Shown here piece by piece: positions 35,888 to 47,571 of a stretch of 64,000 bases of DNA. Source of the stretch: Lentinus brumalis (lineage: Eukaryota; Basidiomycota; Agaricomycetes; Polyporales; Polyporaceae). Numbering within the stretch: the stretch's first letter is position 1; each line of letters starts with the position of its first letter. A model generated the notes under the pieces. It was not told where the DNA came from. It searched no databases and was given only the letters and a program-made list of their open reading frames with translations. The DNA is taken from positions 186,001-250,000 of the forward strand of contig MARA01000027.1 in assembly GCA_001792895.1 (NCBI GenBank). Reading direction: 5' to 3'. The position numbers and the translations under genes were made by a program.

Positions 35888-36245
35888 AGATTTATGTTCC
35901 TAGCTGGCGATAACACTGCCCCGAAGTGAGTGCGTATGCAGGTTTAAACCAAAATGATCTCACGATCTAAGGTGTACCGCTTAGTCGAAACAAGCGTTGA
36001 CCTTTCAAAGTCGAGTTAGAAAGGCTTTTAGCATGTACATACTTGGTGCGCACCTACCAGTCGCACTGACGGAGGTCGTCGTGCAGAACACGCCGCCTTT
36101 GCCGCCTACTACACGGCCAGTCCAGCCAAATTTAGACGCCCTCTTCCTCGCCGGACCCATGATGCTGTGCGTGTGAGAAGACCGCGATTGAGTCGCCGTC
36201 ACGGTCAACGACACAACTTCAAGGTCCCGTCTCCTTACTTATATC
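35888..36245. promoter_or_regulatory. bidirectional promoter between genes E and F
   Basis: 358 bp between divergent start codons at 35887 (minus) and 36246 (plus). It is the only place for both promoters. A TTATATC lies only a few bases before the F start, too close to be its TATA box. No supported coding frame. Confidence 0.4.
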
Positions 36246-38998
36246 ATGTCTGGCAACCCCGCTCTCGAACGTCCTTGGGACATCTACGCTCGCCTGCTAT
36301 TTCCGCTGCGACAGGGATATCCTCTCTGGCGCCCTGCGCCTCACGTGGATCCAGTTCACGGACCCGAAGAGGTCCGCATTGGATCTGTCGGGAGGATTGA
36401 GGAAGGCTCCTTCCGAGTACTCTTCAATGCTTTGGAGGAGCACGATCAAGCAGTCAATCGCCGAGGGGTCCCCCTTGGCTTCGTGCCCTTGCAATTACCG
36501 AAGCACACCATCCTTGGCCCTGAGAATATCCTGGAGAACTCGCTGCTTGTGAGCAAGACTATGGAAGAGATCGGACGCAGCAAGGAAAATTTTGAGTATG
36601 TTCTAGTCACCTGCCTGTATGCTGAGACAAATGATACTGACCTTCTCAGGGAAACCATCACATTCCAATGCTCAGACACCTCCGGAGCTCTGCTCTACAC
36701 TTCCCCCTCCACTGCGATATGGCACTACATTCAGTCGAAGCGGAGAGTTGTCAAGTACATCGTCGAGAACTATGAAAGCTGGGCGGCTTACGCCGAGTCG
36801 GCTGCGGACGGTCCTATGCTTGACTCCCACGTTCCGGGGCAGCTTGCGTTGGTATGCGGGACAGTTCACGCGTCGAATTACATGCTGGCGGCCTTCGAAG
36901 GCAACGATATTGGAGAGGTGTCATTGTCCCATCAGGTGGAGGACAACGCTACATGCACCCTCTCGGATGCATTCTCTCATGGCTCACCTAGCTTCCGTAC
37001 GTCTCGAGGACCGAGCTGGATATACGCGCAACGGGATCCCGGTGCGGCTGGCTCAAAGACCAGTGTAGCCGCACAGGGGAATCACTGCCTCTTCATCCAC
37101 TATTTCAAGGTGACGCAGCGGCTGACGGACCCTGGTTCCCAAGGAGATATCGAGGCAGACCCGATTGACAAAGTAAAGGTGCGCAGTGACCACCGACTTC
37201 GCAATTCTAGGGATGCTCATGTTCCATGATACGTGCGTTAGAGGTTCGACCCTGTTGACGTTCTCCTGACCTACATCATCAAGGTATGTTCATTACGTCG
37301 AACACTGTCTAGCTGGGGCATTACTCAGCTGTCTCCGCAGTATTCCTATGCCAATATTGCAATTGCGTCAACATGGGATCTTATACAACTGTTTAAGGTA
37401 AGTCAATGCTATCCGGATGTTACGAAACAGGGTCATACTAACACAATAGCAGGACGGGCCATTCCCAGAGGACCTAGGAGCAGCCTTGGAATATATGGAG
37501 CTGCAGATTGACGTCGACGAGGATGGAGGTACGGCTCTAGTCCTTCTTCTCAAAAGAATCTTGCTCACTGTGTGCCGCGCTCGTCTCAGTGGGAACCATT
37601 CCTGTTAGTTTTGTGTACCGAGGTGAGCGATGAGATATATACTTGATCATTCTCCGACTCAAATGTGTAGACGTCGACCAGACTATCGTCCCATCAGCGA
37701 AGGAGGAGGGGGATTGGCTCGAGTTGCAGCAAAAGCCCATCGTCTATACGCCCGATCCCAACGAACACATGAGGACCGTGACGTGCACAGGGCGGCCGAC
37801 CAAAAGGAAGTGGGTGGGGGACGACTCAAACAGGTCAGAAGACACGATAGTTATCATCTGGGACATGGAGAACCAGAGCGTCGTCTGCAAGAGTGAGGCC
37901 GGTGTCGACACCGTCTGCCAGTGGGACGCCGGGGAGGGAATCTTCGCGGCCCGGGAAGCCGCTGCCATCGGACACAGCGGAATTATGACGTATCTTGCAG
38001 TCTCTCCGGACAGCAAGTGGGCGGCGAGCGGCTGGGACGATTCAAACGTGATTCTTTCGAGCATCACGCAGGGTGGAAGAAGTGTCGGCAAGTGGACGCC
38101 CGATGTAGACCACCAGTGGAGTACCGATGTGGACACCGTCTGGCACCTCGCGTTCTCCCCCGATAGCCAGTGCCTCGCGTGCTCCGGCAACGAGGGCCGC
38201 ATCGTCATCTGGGATGTCGAGCAACGCGATGAGCTCGGAGTGCTCCTAGGACACACGGAGCCCGTGCACACGGTCATGTGGTCGCCGGACGGCACGAAGC
38301 TCGCGTCGGGCTCGGACGACATGACCGTCCGCATCTGGGACGCGGAGACTTACCAGCAGATACGCTTGCTCGAGGATCACAGTGCAATGGTCACCTTCGT
38401 CGTATTCTCACCCAATGGCAAGCTCCTCGCTTCCGGCGGCGCAGACTGCCAGTGCCTCATTTGGGAGGTCGAGACGGGAGTACTGAAGCACAACCTGTCC
38501 GGCCACTACGGCGTGGTCTGGGCCGCCACATTCGATCCCTATTCCAGCCGCATTGTCACTGGGTCTGACGACGGCAGCGTGCGTATCTGGAGCGTCGATA
38601 CCGGCGAGCAGCTCTTGCACCGTGAACATGAAGGCCCCGTCTGGGCTGTTGCTTTCTCCGATGGCGGGAAGCAGGTTGTGTCGGCATCGAGCGAGACTGT
38701 GCAGGGGTTTAATTCCTATACCGGAGAGAGTGGATTTATCCTGAAGGAAGGAGATTGTCGTGTCAACTCCATGCAGGTCTCGCCGGACGGGACGTACGTC
38801 GCCTCTGCATTGTCCGACCACTCAGTGCGGCTGTTGGACAGCAGAGATGGTTCATGCGCTCTCGCATTAAACGAGCACCTCAACCATGTACTGTTCTCGC
38901 CGGATGGTCGCACACTTTTATTGGACTCAAATGACGGCACTGCTCACATACTTCCGACTCGTGTCCTGAGCGAGCTATTCGAGCCCTCACCGGTTTAG
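36246..38998 (+). CDS. N-module + WD40 protein, paralogue F (diverged propeller)
   Basis: First block: PWDIYARLLFPLRQGYPLW, EVRIGSVGRIEEGSF, ILGPENILENSLLVSK. Second block is shortened: ITFQCSDTSGALLY, RVVKYIVENYESWAAYAES, LVCGTVHASNYMLAAFEG, CLFIHYFKVTQR. Small exons: RFDPVDVLLTYIIK, YANIAIASTWDLIQLFK, PFPEDLGAALEYMELQIDVD. The propeller is odd. A decayed extra first blade (SEDTIVIIWDMENQSVV) precedes a second copy (AVSPDSKWAASGWDDS) whose strand d is lost. Blades 2-5 are close to gene A (WHLAFSPDSQ, IVIWDVEQRDELG, SDDMTVRIWDAETYQQIR, SGGADCQCLIW). Blades 6-8 are degraded, lacking WD pairs (SSETVQGFNSYTGE, NHVLFSPDGRTLLLDSND). The frame is still open to the stop at 38998, so it is expressed or only recently relaxed. 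Confidence 0.84.
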
Positions 38999-39506
38999 TC
39001 AAGCGTCAAGAACGATTGCATGTTGTATCCACCTTTCCTTACGAGCATATGTCCTCTGTAATGCATCTGCGGGGCCAGTGAGCCATCATGCTTTCCAAAC
39101 AGTCGTACGCGGAAGTACCCATCACATGATCGAGAGGCCTGTCTGGATCCTGCTGTTGCTGCGACCGTTGCCACCCCGTTCAGCACGTGAGGGTTCGACG
39201 AGGGCCCGCGGTACTAGGTATGCTTCATTTTCCAAACGCGTGTCCAGGGTACAGGAGAGGATGGACTTGCCTAGGACGCGAGAAATGAGCCGATCCTACG
39301 GGATGTCTCGGCTCCGGAATTCGGAGGTGCCAGGGGACCTACTTACTAGCGGCGTCTCCTGGCACTTGCCAGTGACGGCGAGTACTTACTTACATACTCT
39401 GACATCAATGACACCGCGGTCCATTCTTCTTCGCACATCGGTTGTCTCTCTGTACTTAAATCTTGCTACAATCCCTGACTGCTCTGAAGTCGCCACAACG
39501 CTCGCG
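38999..39506. other. spacer between gene F and FBX3
   Basis: About 500 bp between two plus-strand genes. An open frame continues upstream of the FBX3 start from 39078, but it has no motif and no F-box-family resemblance, so I take it as untranslated. It should hold the FBX3 promoter. Confidence 0.4.
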
Positions 39507-41841
39507 ATGCCCAGACCCCTTCCAGTCGAAGTTCAAGAGACAGCCATCGATCACCTTTGGTACGACATATCATCCCTCCGCAAGTGTAGTTTGGTCTGCA
39601 GGCGCTGGGTTCCTCGAAGTCGTTGCCATCTCCTTTACGTCGTCCGCATCGAGGGGATCGATGATCTCCGACTCTTTTACGCCGCATTGGAGCAAAATCC
39701 ATCTCTCTGCTCCTACATCAGAATCATATCTATGTCCCCGGAGCTCGAAGGAGTCCACACGGCCCCCAGGGGATTCATGGAGGTAGTCCCGGTGAAACTG
39801 TTCACACATCTGCCGCATCTCTGTGGATGGAGAATGCATGACCGGCGGGGACACGAAGTGGGTGCTCCTTTGTCATTTACCTCTCGATCTCTCTCCTGCC
39901 TCAAGACGTTTTCCGGGGGAATTCGAACATTAGACGTGGCGGGCATATGCTTCTCAACAGCTGGGGAGCTTTTCCGATCGGTTGCCGCTTTCAAACGTCT
40001 TGAGGACCTTCGGTGCACGGATATATCTTTTGCTAGGACAGACAGTGATGACCATGGGGCTACGTACCTTTTGCGTAGCTTGCAGGTGAGGTCTTGCTCT
40101 CGTAAAAAGGATATATTGTTTGTCAGGAGGGAATCCTGACTTCATTACACAGTTGACCAACATGAAAGCGGATCATATAGCTCTTGTGCTACGTAAAACT
40201 CTGGAGTCTCATAGGCGAAAGGGTTCCAACATTGAGCGGGTCGTTATTGACGCGGCGCCGGGGCTACCAGGCTTTCTACGATCTACAGGTTCGGAGCCGG
40301 AAGTCAGTTGGTCTGACCATTCGGCTTACATGATAAACTTTCCAGATTGGCATGATGTCTCACTGCCGTCAGTGACCTTGAAAGCTTATGCAACCTCAGC
40401 GAATGAATCTATATCCTCCTACATGGACTGCGTCAGCGCGGTCCTCCGCTCCCTCCCTCGTTCAGAGTTAACCGAATTCACGCTCGATCTATCTTCCGTG
40501 AAGCGCTTGAGAACGAGCATTGGCATGGTGAAAGACCAAAGAGCGGCTACATCCTGCTACGACATTGAAGAACATTTGCTCCCACTGACGAATGTCAGGA
40601 GTGTTACCGTTATAGCCCCCGGCCAAGCACAATACCACCGGGTTATGCTTCAAAATCTTTTCGGGAATCTGTTTCCCAGGTTGTTCGACAAGGGAGTGGT
40701 GAAAGTGGAGTGCTCTACAGGTGAGTCTTACCAAAAGGTTCCGTCGAGTGATTCTGCCCATTACTGAACAACCCGCGTCTCTCCTGCAGTCAGGAGAGAC
40801 TTACAGACGACAAACCATAGCCATGATAGCCGAGTGACGGCTTTGGCTATCTCTTCTGATGCCAAATGGCTTGCGACAGGCTCGGAAGATTGGACGCTCA
40901 TTCTGTGGGACAACAGGAATCAGCTCATCCTATGGGAGAGGCCGAACCATCAGAGCGTCATATCCTGCGTGGCATTCTCCCCGAACGGTGAACATCTGGC
41001 ATCCGGAGCGAAAGATCTCTTCGTCTGGGACGTAAAGCAAGGTAGCCTCATCAAGCCGCTCCCAGAAGACACCGCGTTTGACGGTCGGATTGTATCCTGT
41101 ATATGGTCCCCGGATGGCACCCGTCTAATCGCAGGCATCGACGATAGGACCATTCGCATCTGGGATGTGCATACCTATCAACAGCTTCATTCCCTCCCCA
41201 TCCAAACGAGCTTTATTCCCTTTCTTCTCATCTCCAGAGCCGGAGACGCACTCATATCGTGCGGTCGCTACCGAACCTGCCGGATCTTCGATTTCGAGAT
41301 CAAGGATGTCCGCGCGGAGATGCGCGGGCACCGGGGCTGGGTGACGTCTGCTGCGCTCGATCCGCAAGAGGAATACATCGCCACCGGATCCGACGACATG
41401 TCGGTTCGCGTATGGAGGGTGGACACAGGGGAGCAGGTTGAAAGGTTTCTGGATCACGGCGGTCCCGTTCGGAAGGTCGCCTTCTCTCCGCGAGGCAGGC
41501 AGCTGCTCTCGGTCGCGGATGAGCCCACTGTGACGCTGTGGAAGTCCTTCAACGAGGACGACCGTCTCGTCTTGCGGGGGCATAGCGAGGACGTGCATAC
41601 CGCGTGCTTCTCGCCGGATGGGAAGTACGTCGCGACCGGCTCGAAGGACACCACGGTGCGCCTCTGGAGCGCCGCCGACGGGCAGTGCTTGATGCCCTTC
41701 ACGGACCACCGCGCTGCAGTCCGCCATGTCGCGTTCTCCAGCGACGGAGAGCTCTTGTGCTCGGGCGCGGATGACGGCTCCGTCTGCGTCCGACGACTCG
41801 GAGATATCCTTCCCTTCTGGAAGGACAGGCTTGGTGCGTGA
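39507..41841 (+). CDS. F-box / WD40 fusion protein (FBX3)
   Basis: Clean three-exon gene: 39507-40085, 40153-40720, 40790-41841; 732 residues. The start at 39507 precedes MPRPLPVEVQETAIDHLWYD and CSLVCRRWVPR, the F-box. Residues 60-380 are leucine-rich (LSCLKTFSGGIRTLDV, LTEFTLDLSSVKRLR, LTNVRSVTVIAPG). The propeller starts RVTALAISSDAKWLATGSED and aligns blade for blade with genes A-F: GIDDRTIRIWDVHTYQQLHSL (3), SCGRYRTCRIFD (4), GSDDMSVRVWRVDTGEQ (5), FSPDGKYVATGSKDTTVRLW (7) and SGADDGSVCVRRL (8). Blade 2 is short and lacks the last turn. Probable role: SCF adaptor whose propeller binds the target. Intact and the best model of the three F-box fusions. Confidence 0.92.
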
Positions 41842-43699
41842 TGCGTCCGTGTCGGTCGAACGCGCCGCCCGTCTGTCCTCGAAACGTTTCCGGTCTCTAC
41901 AAGATCTCAGTATGACCCAGAACGATGATATGATATTATTTCCGCAGCTACGTACTGAATATGCTCTATGTCGCCCTGTCATGTCTCATTTATCTGTCTG
42001 AATATTGTATGCGGTACATACTGTGTATGTTTCGTGGTTCAAGTTGGCTCTCCCTCGGCTTCGTTCTGCATGTACTGGTACCTATCGAAGGTCGTGGTTG
42101 TCAGGATGTTTTCGCTTCGTTCGTCACCCTGTGGCGGACGTCTGTATTTGCTATTTATGTCGCTGCTGTCTGAAACATCGTTAGCCCAATGGGGGAGAGT
42201 ACGGACAGGTACAACGTGCGACTCAGATCGGAGTGTTCCTATTGCGAAGAAGATTGCAGTATTGGTGCATTCATGGAGAGTCGCCGGGGAACGTGAGTGA
42301 CGACGCTACAGCGGTCATGGCCTGTGTACCGAGAAGTGGAATCTGGAAGCAAATCCGTATTCGAGGCGCAGAGGGACTGACATGTGGCGTTCTGAGATCT
42401 TGTTATGGAGAGCGACCATCATATGGCGAGCACCATGAAGATCTAACCGCAGTGAAAGTGCGTCGCATGTGCGCCTGGTGGGTACACGGTGTGGCCCCCA
42501 CTTGTCAAGTCCAATAATGTGATATTCTCGGCCGGCTAGTACTGCAAACATGCATCTGGGCCCTGCAATCAAATTGCGTGTTCAGGATGGAGTTCAAGTC
42601 GTTGGAACGAGTACATAGTCGGCTCACCCGCGTTCTGCGTCCCCGGTGGTCTCCAAAAAAGCTCCAAGGCATAGGGCCGGATCGGACGCTGCTATCCACG
42701 AGCTTCGATTCGTGACCGTCTTCTGGGAGTTGGCGGATGCTGGCTCAATCATTCTCGTGAGGTGTCTGGACCACGCGTTGGGACTCCGGAGGTCGGGACT
42801 CAAGATGTTGTGGTTCCGACCCCGGGTCCCTCGCACGCGCCCGTCGGAGTCAATTCGAGTTGCTGGAGTAAGTACGGTGACGAGCGCGGCCCTCCGGAAT
42901 CGAACACACGGAGTAGTGTGTCTTGTATCGCTTGACTGAATCTATTGGAAGACAGTCTGAAAAGAAGTCCATCAGCACCGTACGGCTTCTGAGCATGCCA
43001 TTCAAGCCAAGGGGAACGCGTAGCGTTAAGTAGTCTCGTGTTTGCCTTTAAGCGCTGAATGCGGCGTCTGCCAAAAATGGCAGTGCCGAATCTCCCCGAC
43101 GGGCCGACGAACTGACCGTTCTCCTCCTCCTCACCTGGTACCCCTCCTCCGCCATGATCTATCTGGGATTACATATGATCTTTTTCTACTGCTTCTTGCG
43201 TACGATTGTCTCGCTTTCCGCCATCCGGTTTCCCGACAGCCTTCTCGACAAAGCCTACATCACCTCGAGAACAGTGTTTTGTTCACGATATATGCATGTC
43301 GGCTGCCAGCTGAGCGCGAGTTCGCTAGCCGACTATTCGTCATCATAACCTTAGGCCTTGAGGGATGTTGGCCAAAGCGATGGATACCCGGTTGAATCCC
43401 AGGTGAGCGTGATACCTTTGGCTTTGGCTCATGTCAGTGCTTCAGAATATTGGCGTTGTCCAAGACTTGCACTTCCGCCTCATTACCTCTTCCTTTCGCG
43501 GCAGAGGGCGATGAATAGAACCCCATATGAGCATTGACTTTAACCACCTCTTTGAGTACCTGATGAGGGCAGGCTCAAGAGACGGTTGTTACCACGTCAT
43601 TCGACGCCCGGCTTTCTCCCTTTCCGTTACTTAGTTGACAAAGCGTCTGCAAGGCGCATGCTCTCGCATATGGCGCACATGCCAGGATACGCGCCGTTG
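41842..43699. other. gene-free stretch upstream of the dynamin gene
   Basis: About 1.9 kb. Both strands were read; frames such as that at 42646-42939 are open but have no motif, no splice logic and no resemblance to neighbours. No repeats or RNA genes were seen. It is one of the two largest apparently empty regions of the window. Confidence 0.4.
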
Positions 43700-43706
43700 T
43701 ATATAA
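43700..43706 (+). promoter_or_regulatory. TATA box of the dynamin-like gene
   Basis: TATATAA about 105 bp upstream of the proposed start codon at 43810. Confidence 0.45.
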
Positions 43707-43809
43707 CTCTCATGTTTGTTCTATCCTGCATCACTCCTCTCGTCGATCCGAAGCCACCCTGGACCTAATCTGCTTCGCTATCTCGGGCTTTCATCTGATC
43801 CTCCTCTCC

Positions 43810-46800
43810 ATGATTTCCCAACAGCCCAAGGAAGCAGTCATACCTCTTCAAACCTCTGGGTTCGGAAGGACCTCCCAGGAGTACCATGATGTGGCGAAGC
43901 GCATGCGTTCGCATGGGTACGTGTGTTTGTCCATCATACCCTCTGAGCGCCACTCATGAGGGCGGGGTAGAGGTCACACCGTAGTAGATATTCCCTGCGT
44001 GGTCGTCATCGGGAATCAGAGCGCGGGGAAGTCAAGTCTGATCCAAAGTATCACTGAGGTGCGTATTAGCTCTGAGTCTGGCGGGGTTCAGCCATCAACT
44101 GATTCGTATAGGTCCCGCTGCCGAGCTCGGACGGCACCACGACGTGTGCGCCATTCGAAGTTCGGTTGACGCGCACTGATGCGTTCGTACCCTGGAGTGC
44201 GCAGGTCTACATCCGCTGGGAGTATGATGCATCCGGCAAAAAGCTCCTGCTTGTGGAGGAGGTCAAGTTCGGACCGCGTCTCGAGAAGAAAGAGGACGTC
44301 GAGTTGATGCTTCGCCGTGCACAAGCTGCGGTGCTCAGCCCCACCAGAGACATCTCTCGCTTCGCGCAGATGGACGAGGAGGAGCTGAGAGGTCTTGTGT
44401 CCTCTAAGTTGAACGCTTTCTCCAAGAACGTCATATGCATCGATCTGGCCGGGCCAGATCTTGTAGACCTGTCCTTCATCGATCTTCCTGGTAAGTCGTA
44501 TACCTGTTCAGAGCGATATAGCATGTTGTTGACAGAGATACCCGGTAGGAATCATTCAGAATGCTGAGAACGACCCGAAAGGTGAAGCTGTCGGCCTGGT
44601 GGAGAGTCTCGTCAACACGTACATCAAGGGGAACTGTCTTATACTCGTCACAATCAGCATGAGTGGTACGTCTCACATATTTTCAACACTGGACGCTACT
44701 TCACCTCCTCGACAGACGATATCGAGAACCAGAAGGCTGGGTATCTCGCCAGGCTGGCTGACCCTACGGGTTCTCGCACGATCGGTACGTCTCCCCTCGA
44801 TCCCTCCTTTATACCTTGCTAATCATCCGCAGGTGTCTTGATGAAGGCGGACACTATCCCGCAAGGGTCGCTGGGCAAGCAACAGCGGTGGCGCGACGTT
44901 CTCGAAGGGCGCCAACACGCCACCAAGCACGGATACTTCTGCACCCGTCTTCCGGACGATATTGAGAGGGAGGGAGGAATTACTCCGAAGGCTGCTCGAC
45001 TGAAGGAAAATGAGTTCTTTGACAGCACCACGCCATGGTCTACGTCTACGCGTCGTGATCGATGTGGGACCCAGGCTCTCGTGACGTACCTAAGCGAACT
45101 GCTCATGCAGAGAATTCGCGACTCGTGCGTAGCTTGACCCAGCCCTCAGACTGAACGTACTCAACTGACGCGTCTTTTGCAGTCTCCCCAAGATTCGGCG
45201 TGACGTCGAGGCGCAGCTTCATGCTTGCAAGAAGCAGCTCGACGCTCTGCCACAGGCGATCGCCTCCGAGCCGTGTTCATTCGTCAACCGCTTGCTCATG
45301 GTCTTCTGCGATGACATCAAGGCACACGTCCGCGGTTCTCCCACATCCGCCGCCCTCGTACAGACGAACAAACGGGCTTACCAGGTTCTCAAGATGGATA
45401 TTCGCAGCACGGCTCCCGCGTTCGTCCCATTCGAGGCGGAGGACGCGTTTGCCCCAGTCGTCTTGTCGTTCACGGAAAAGAACATCGCAGGCTTCGTAAA
45501 GCCGATGTACCTCAAGGACGTGCGCGAGCGTATCGGAAGTGGGTTACTGTCTTCGCATTCTTGTTCTTGCTCTGGGACTACGATCCGCTGACGTGGACTC
45601 CTCCAGCCACGTCACCCGGGAGCTGCCGAACAACGTCCCGTATGCGGCCAAGATCTCGCTCATCATCGACTTTCAGCGCGGTTGGGAGCAGTCGACGCTG
45701 CGCTGCTTCGAAGCTATACAGCGGACCGTCGACCAGTTCCTGACCCGGCACATCGATCAGCAATTCCAGCGCTACGGTAATCTGAAGGCGATCGTTAGGT
45801 ACGTGATATGCGTCATTTGGACTGTGTGCGAACTCTCATATTGATTTCTGCCGTTATTCTACAGTTCCGTGGTCATGGAGCAAGTCAGGTCTCACGCCGA
45901 GAAGACCTTGAGGCAACTCCAGATCATCCGCACGTACGAGGCGAACTTCCAAGACACGCTGAACGTCGAGGAGCTCGCGGAGAAGCGCGCCAGCTGGCTC
46001 GCCTCGTACAAGGATGCACGGGCAAGCCGCCGTGACGACATCGGTGCAAACGCGCAGGGCGCGTTCTCTTTCGCCACGCCACCTGCATCCTTCTTTGGGA
46101 CGCAGGTCCCGGCCGGATCGCAAACTCCGTCACCAGTGCCAAATCGTGAGTTCCTGCATCCCCAGTTACATCCACTTATGTCTGATGATCAACGCAGTGG
46201 CTTTCACATTCGGCAGCGGTTCGTCGGCCTCCCCCAGAGCGCCGGCCGCTGCCCCGGTTCCTCCGGTGACAAACAAGCAGATACCGCCCAAAGCGACGCC
46301 ACAGTCGTACACGAAAGTTCCGGACCCGACCTCCCAGGGCACGGGCACCCCGCCCTCGAACTCGCAGACACCCCGGGCCGCTTCGGCTTCGACGGCCGCC
46401 ACCCCTCTCACCGGTGCCGCGCTCCAGAAAGCCCAGCAGGAGGCCATTGCCGCGTTCGAGAAGTTGGGAATCAAGCTCATGCCGGAGGACCTTGCCAAGT
46501 TCACGCCGGTATACGAGAACCAGGAGATCCTCGAGCTCATGGCAGAGGTCAGGGCGTACTTCGAGATCGCTTCCAAGGTACGTCCCCAGGCTTGATCGTC
46601 ACACCCCTGCACTGACACTCTGCACAGCGCATCGTCGACCTCGTCATGTTCGCGATCGACCAGCACTTCCTGTACGAGTTCTCGGCGGCTCTTCATCAGG
46701 CGCTGTACGAGAAGCTCGGGCTGCACGAGCCAAACGCGCGGGAGCGGTGCGAGGGGTACCTCGTCGAGGACCCGCGGATCGTCGCGGAGCGGAGCGAGCT

Positions 46801-46852
46801 GCTGGCGCGGAAGGGGCAGCTCGAGAGCATCCTCGGGGATCTCGACAAGTGA
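43810..46852 (+). CDS. dynamin-like GTPase
   Basis: Large membrane-remodelling GTPase of the dynamin superfamily, fungal type without a PH domain, about 800 residues after removing about nine short introns. The start at 43810 (MISQQPKEAVIPLQ) is the only Met that splices in frame to the P-loop. G1: VVVIGNQSAGKSSLIQSI. G2 region: SSDGTTTCAPFEVRL. G3: DLAGPDLVDLSFIDLPG. G4: GVLMKADTIPQG, where canonical dynamins have TKxD, so Thr is replaced by Met and Leu lies ahead of it. The stalk follows (LYLKDV-like motif MYLKDVRERIG; VPYAAKISLIIDF), then a Pro/Ser/Thr-rich linker (about 46200-46400) and a C-terminal GTPase effector domain (RIVDLVMFAIDQHFLYEF) ending LESILGDLDK. All frames join. Broken copies lie at 58.4-61.2 kb. 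Which membrane it acts on cannot be told. Confidence 0.9.
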
Positions 46853-47571
46853 TACGTCGGTCGGGACTATCGGGCTGTTTGGAGTCTGTCAGCGTGCCCT
46901 ATCACCCGTGCTTGCCGTTCTAACCTGACGACGTCGTGCAGCTCGGTCTTCCACGCCTCGCCTTGCAGGTGCATGCGCGTGCAGTCTGGATGTGGTTGGC
47001 AAGGCGCAGAGGGGACAGACGGCCACGCATGTGCGGAACTACCATATCGTCTTGCAATCCATAGTATCCGCTATGTTCATCCACTCTTTGTTCATCTCTT
47101 GCAATCGCAGCGTGTCTGAGAAGATGGGCGGAGAGTTGTCTGCTGGAGCCGTGCATCGGATTGCCACAAGTCCGTACCGATCCAAAGTACTTTGCCAGAG
47201 TTGGCCGCGCGATGTGATTCAGCTGTTCGCTGCGTCCCTGGCATGCTGTATCCGTATGCACGCTCTCGCCGCGGTCGACTACCTCGCGAGCACCCGCGTA
47301 GGTTGACTAGATGGTGCACCGACTTGTATACCATGTAAACACAAAGGCTTGTGTCTAGATAGGTATTGACGTTAAAATTCCAGTTCTGGGTTTATATAGG
47401 TAGTATTGTGGTTACAAAAGCTGACTGTCAAGTCTGTACCAAGGTGAGAAGTGCAATCTACTAAGTAGTCCATGCAGTATAATCCGGGGGCGACCAGAGC
47501 TGCGTAGTGTACAACGGGACAACAGTAAGGTACGATGACAACCTAAACAGCACCAAGCCTGCCACAGCCTA
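46853..47571. other. intergenic stretch, convergent
   Basis: About 720 bp between the stop of the dynamin-like gene (plus) and the stop of the small gene at 47572 (minus). It should hold both 3' UTRs. No supported feature. Confidence 0.4.

Noticed and set aside
12008..41841. WD40 cluster as NACHT/WD40 allorecognition genes (HET-E/HNWD type)
   Set aside because: No NACHT P-loop or HET domain upstream, and blades are individually distinct rather than near-identical homogenised repeats.
43365..43400. A-box-like and B-box-like words close together
   Set aside because: Spacing is far too short for a tRNA and no cloverleaf can be drawn.
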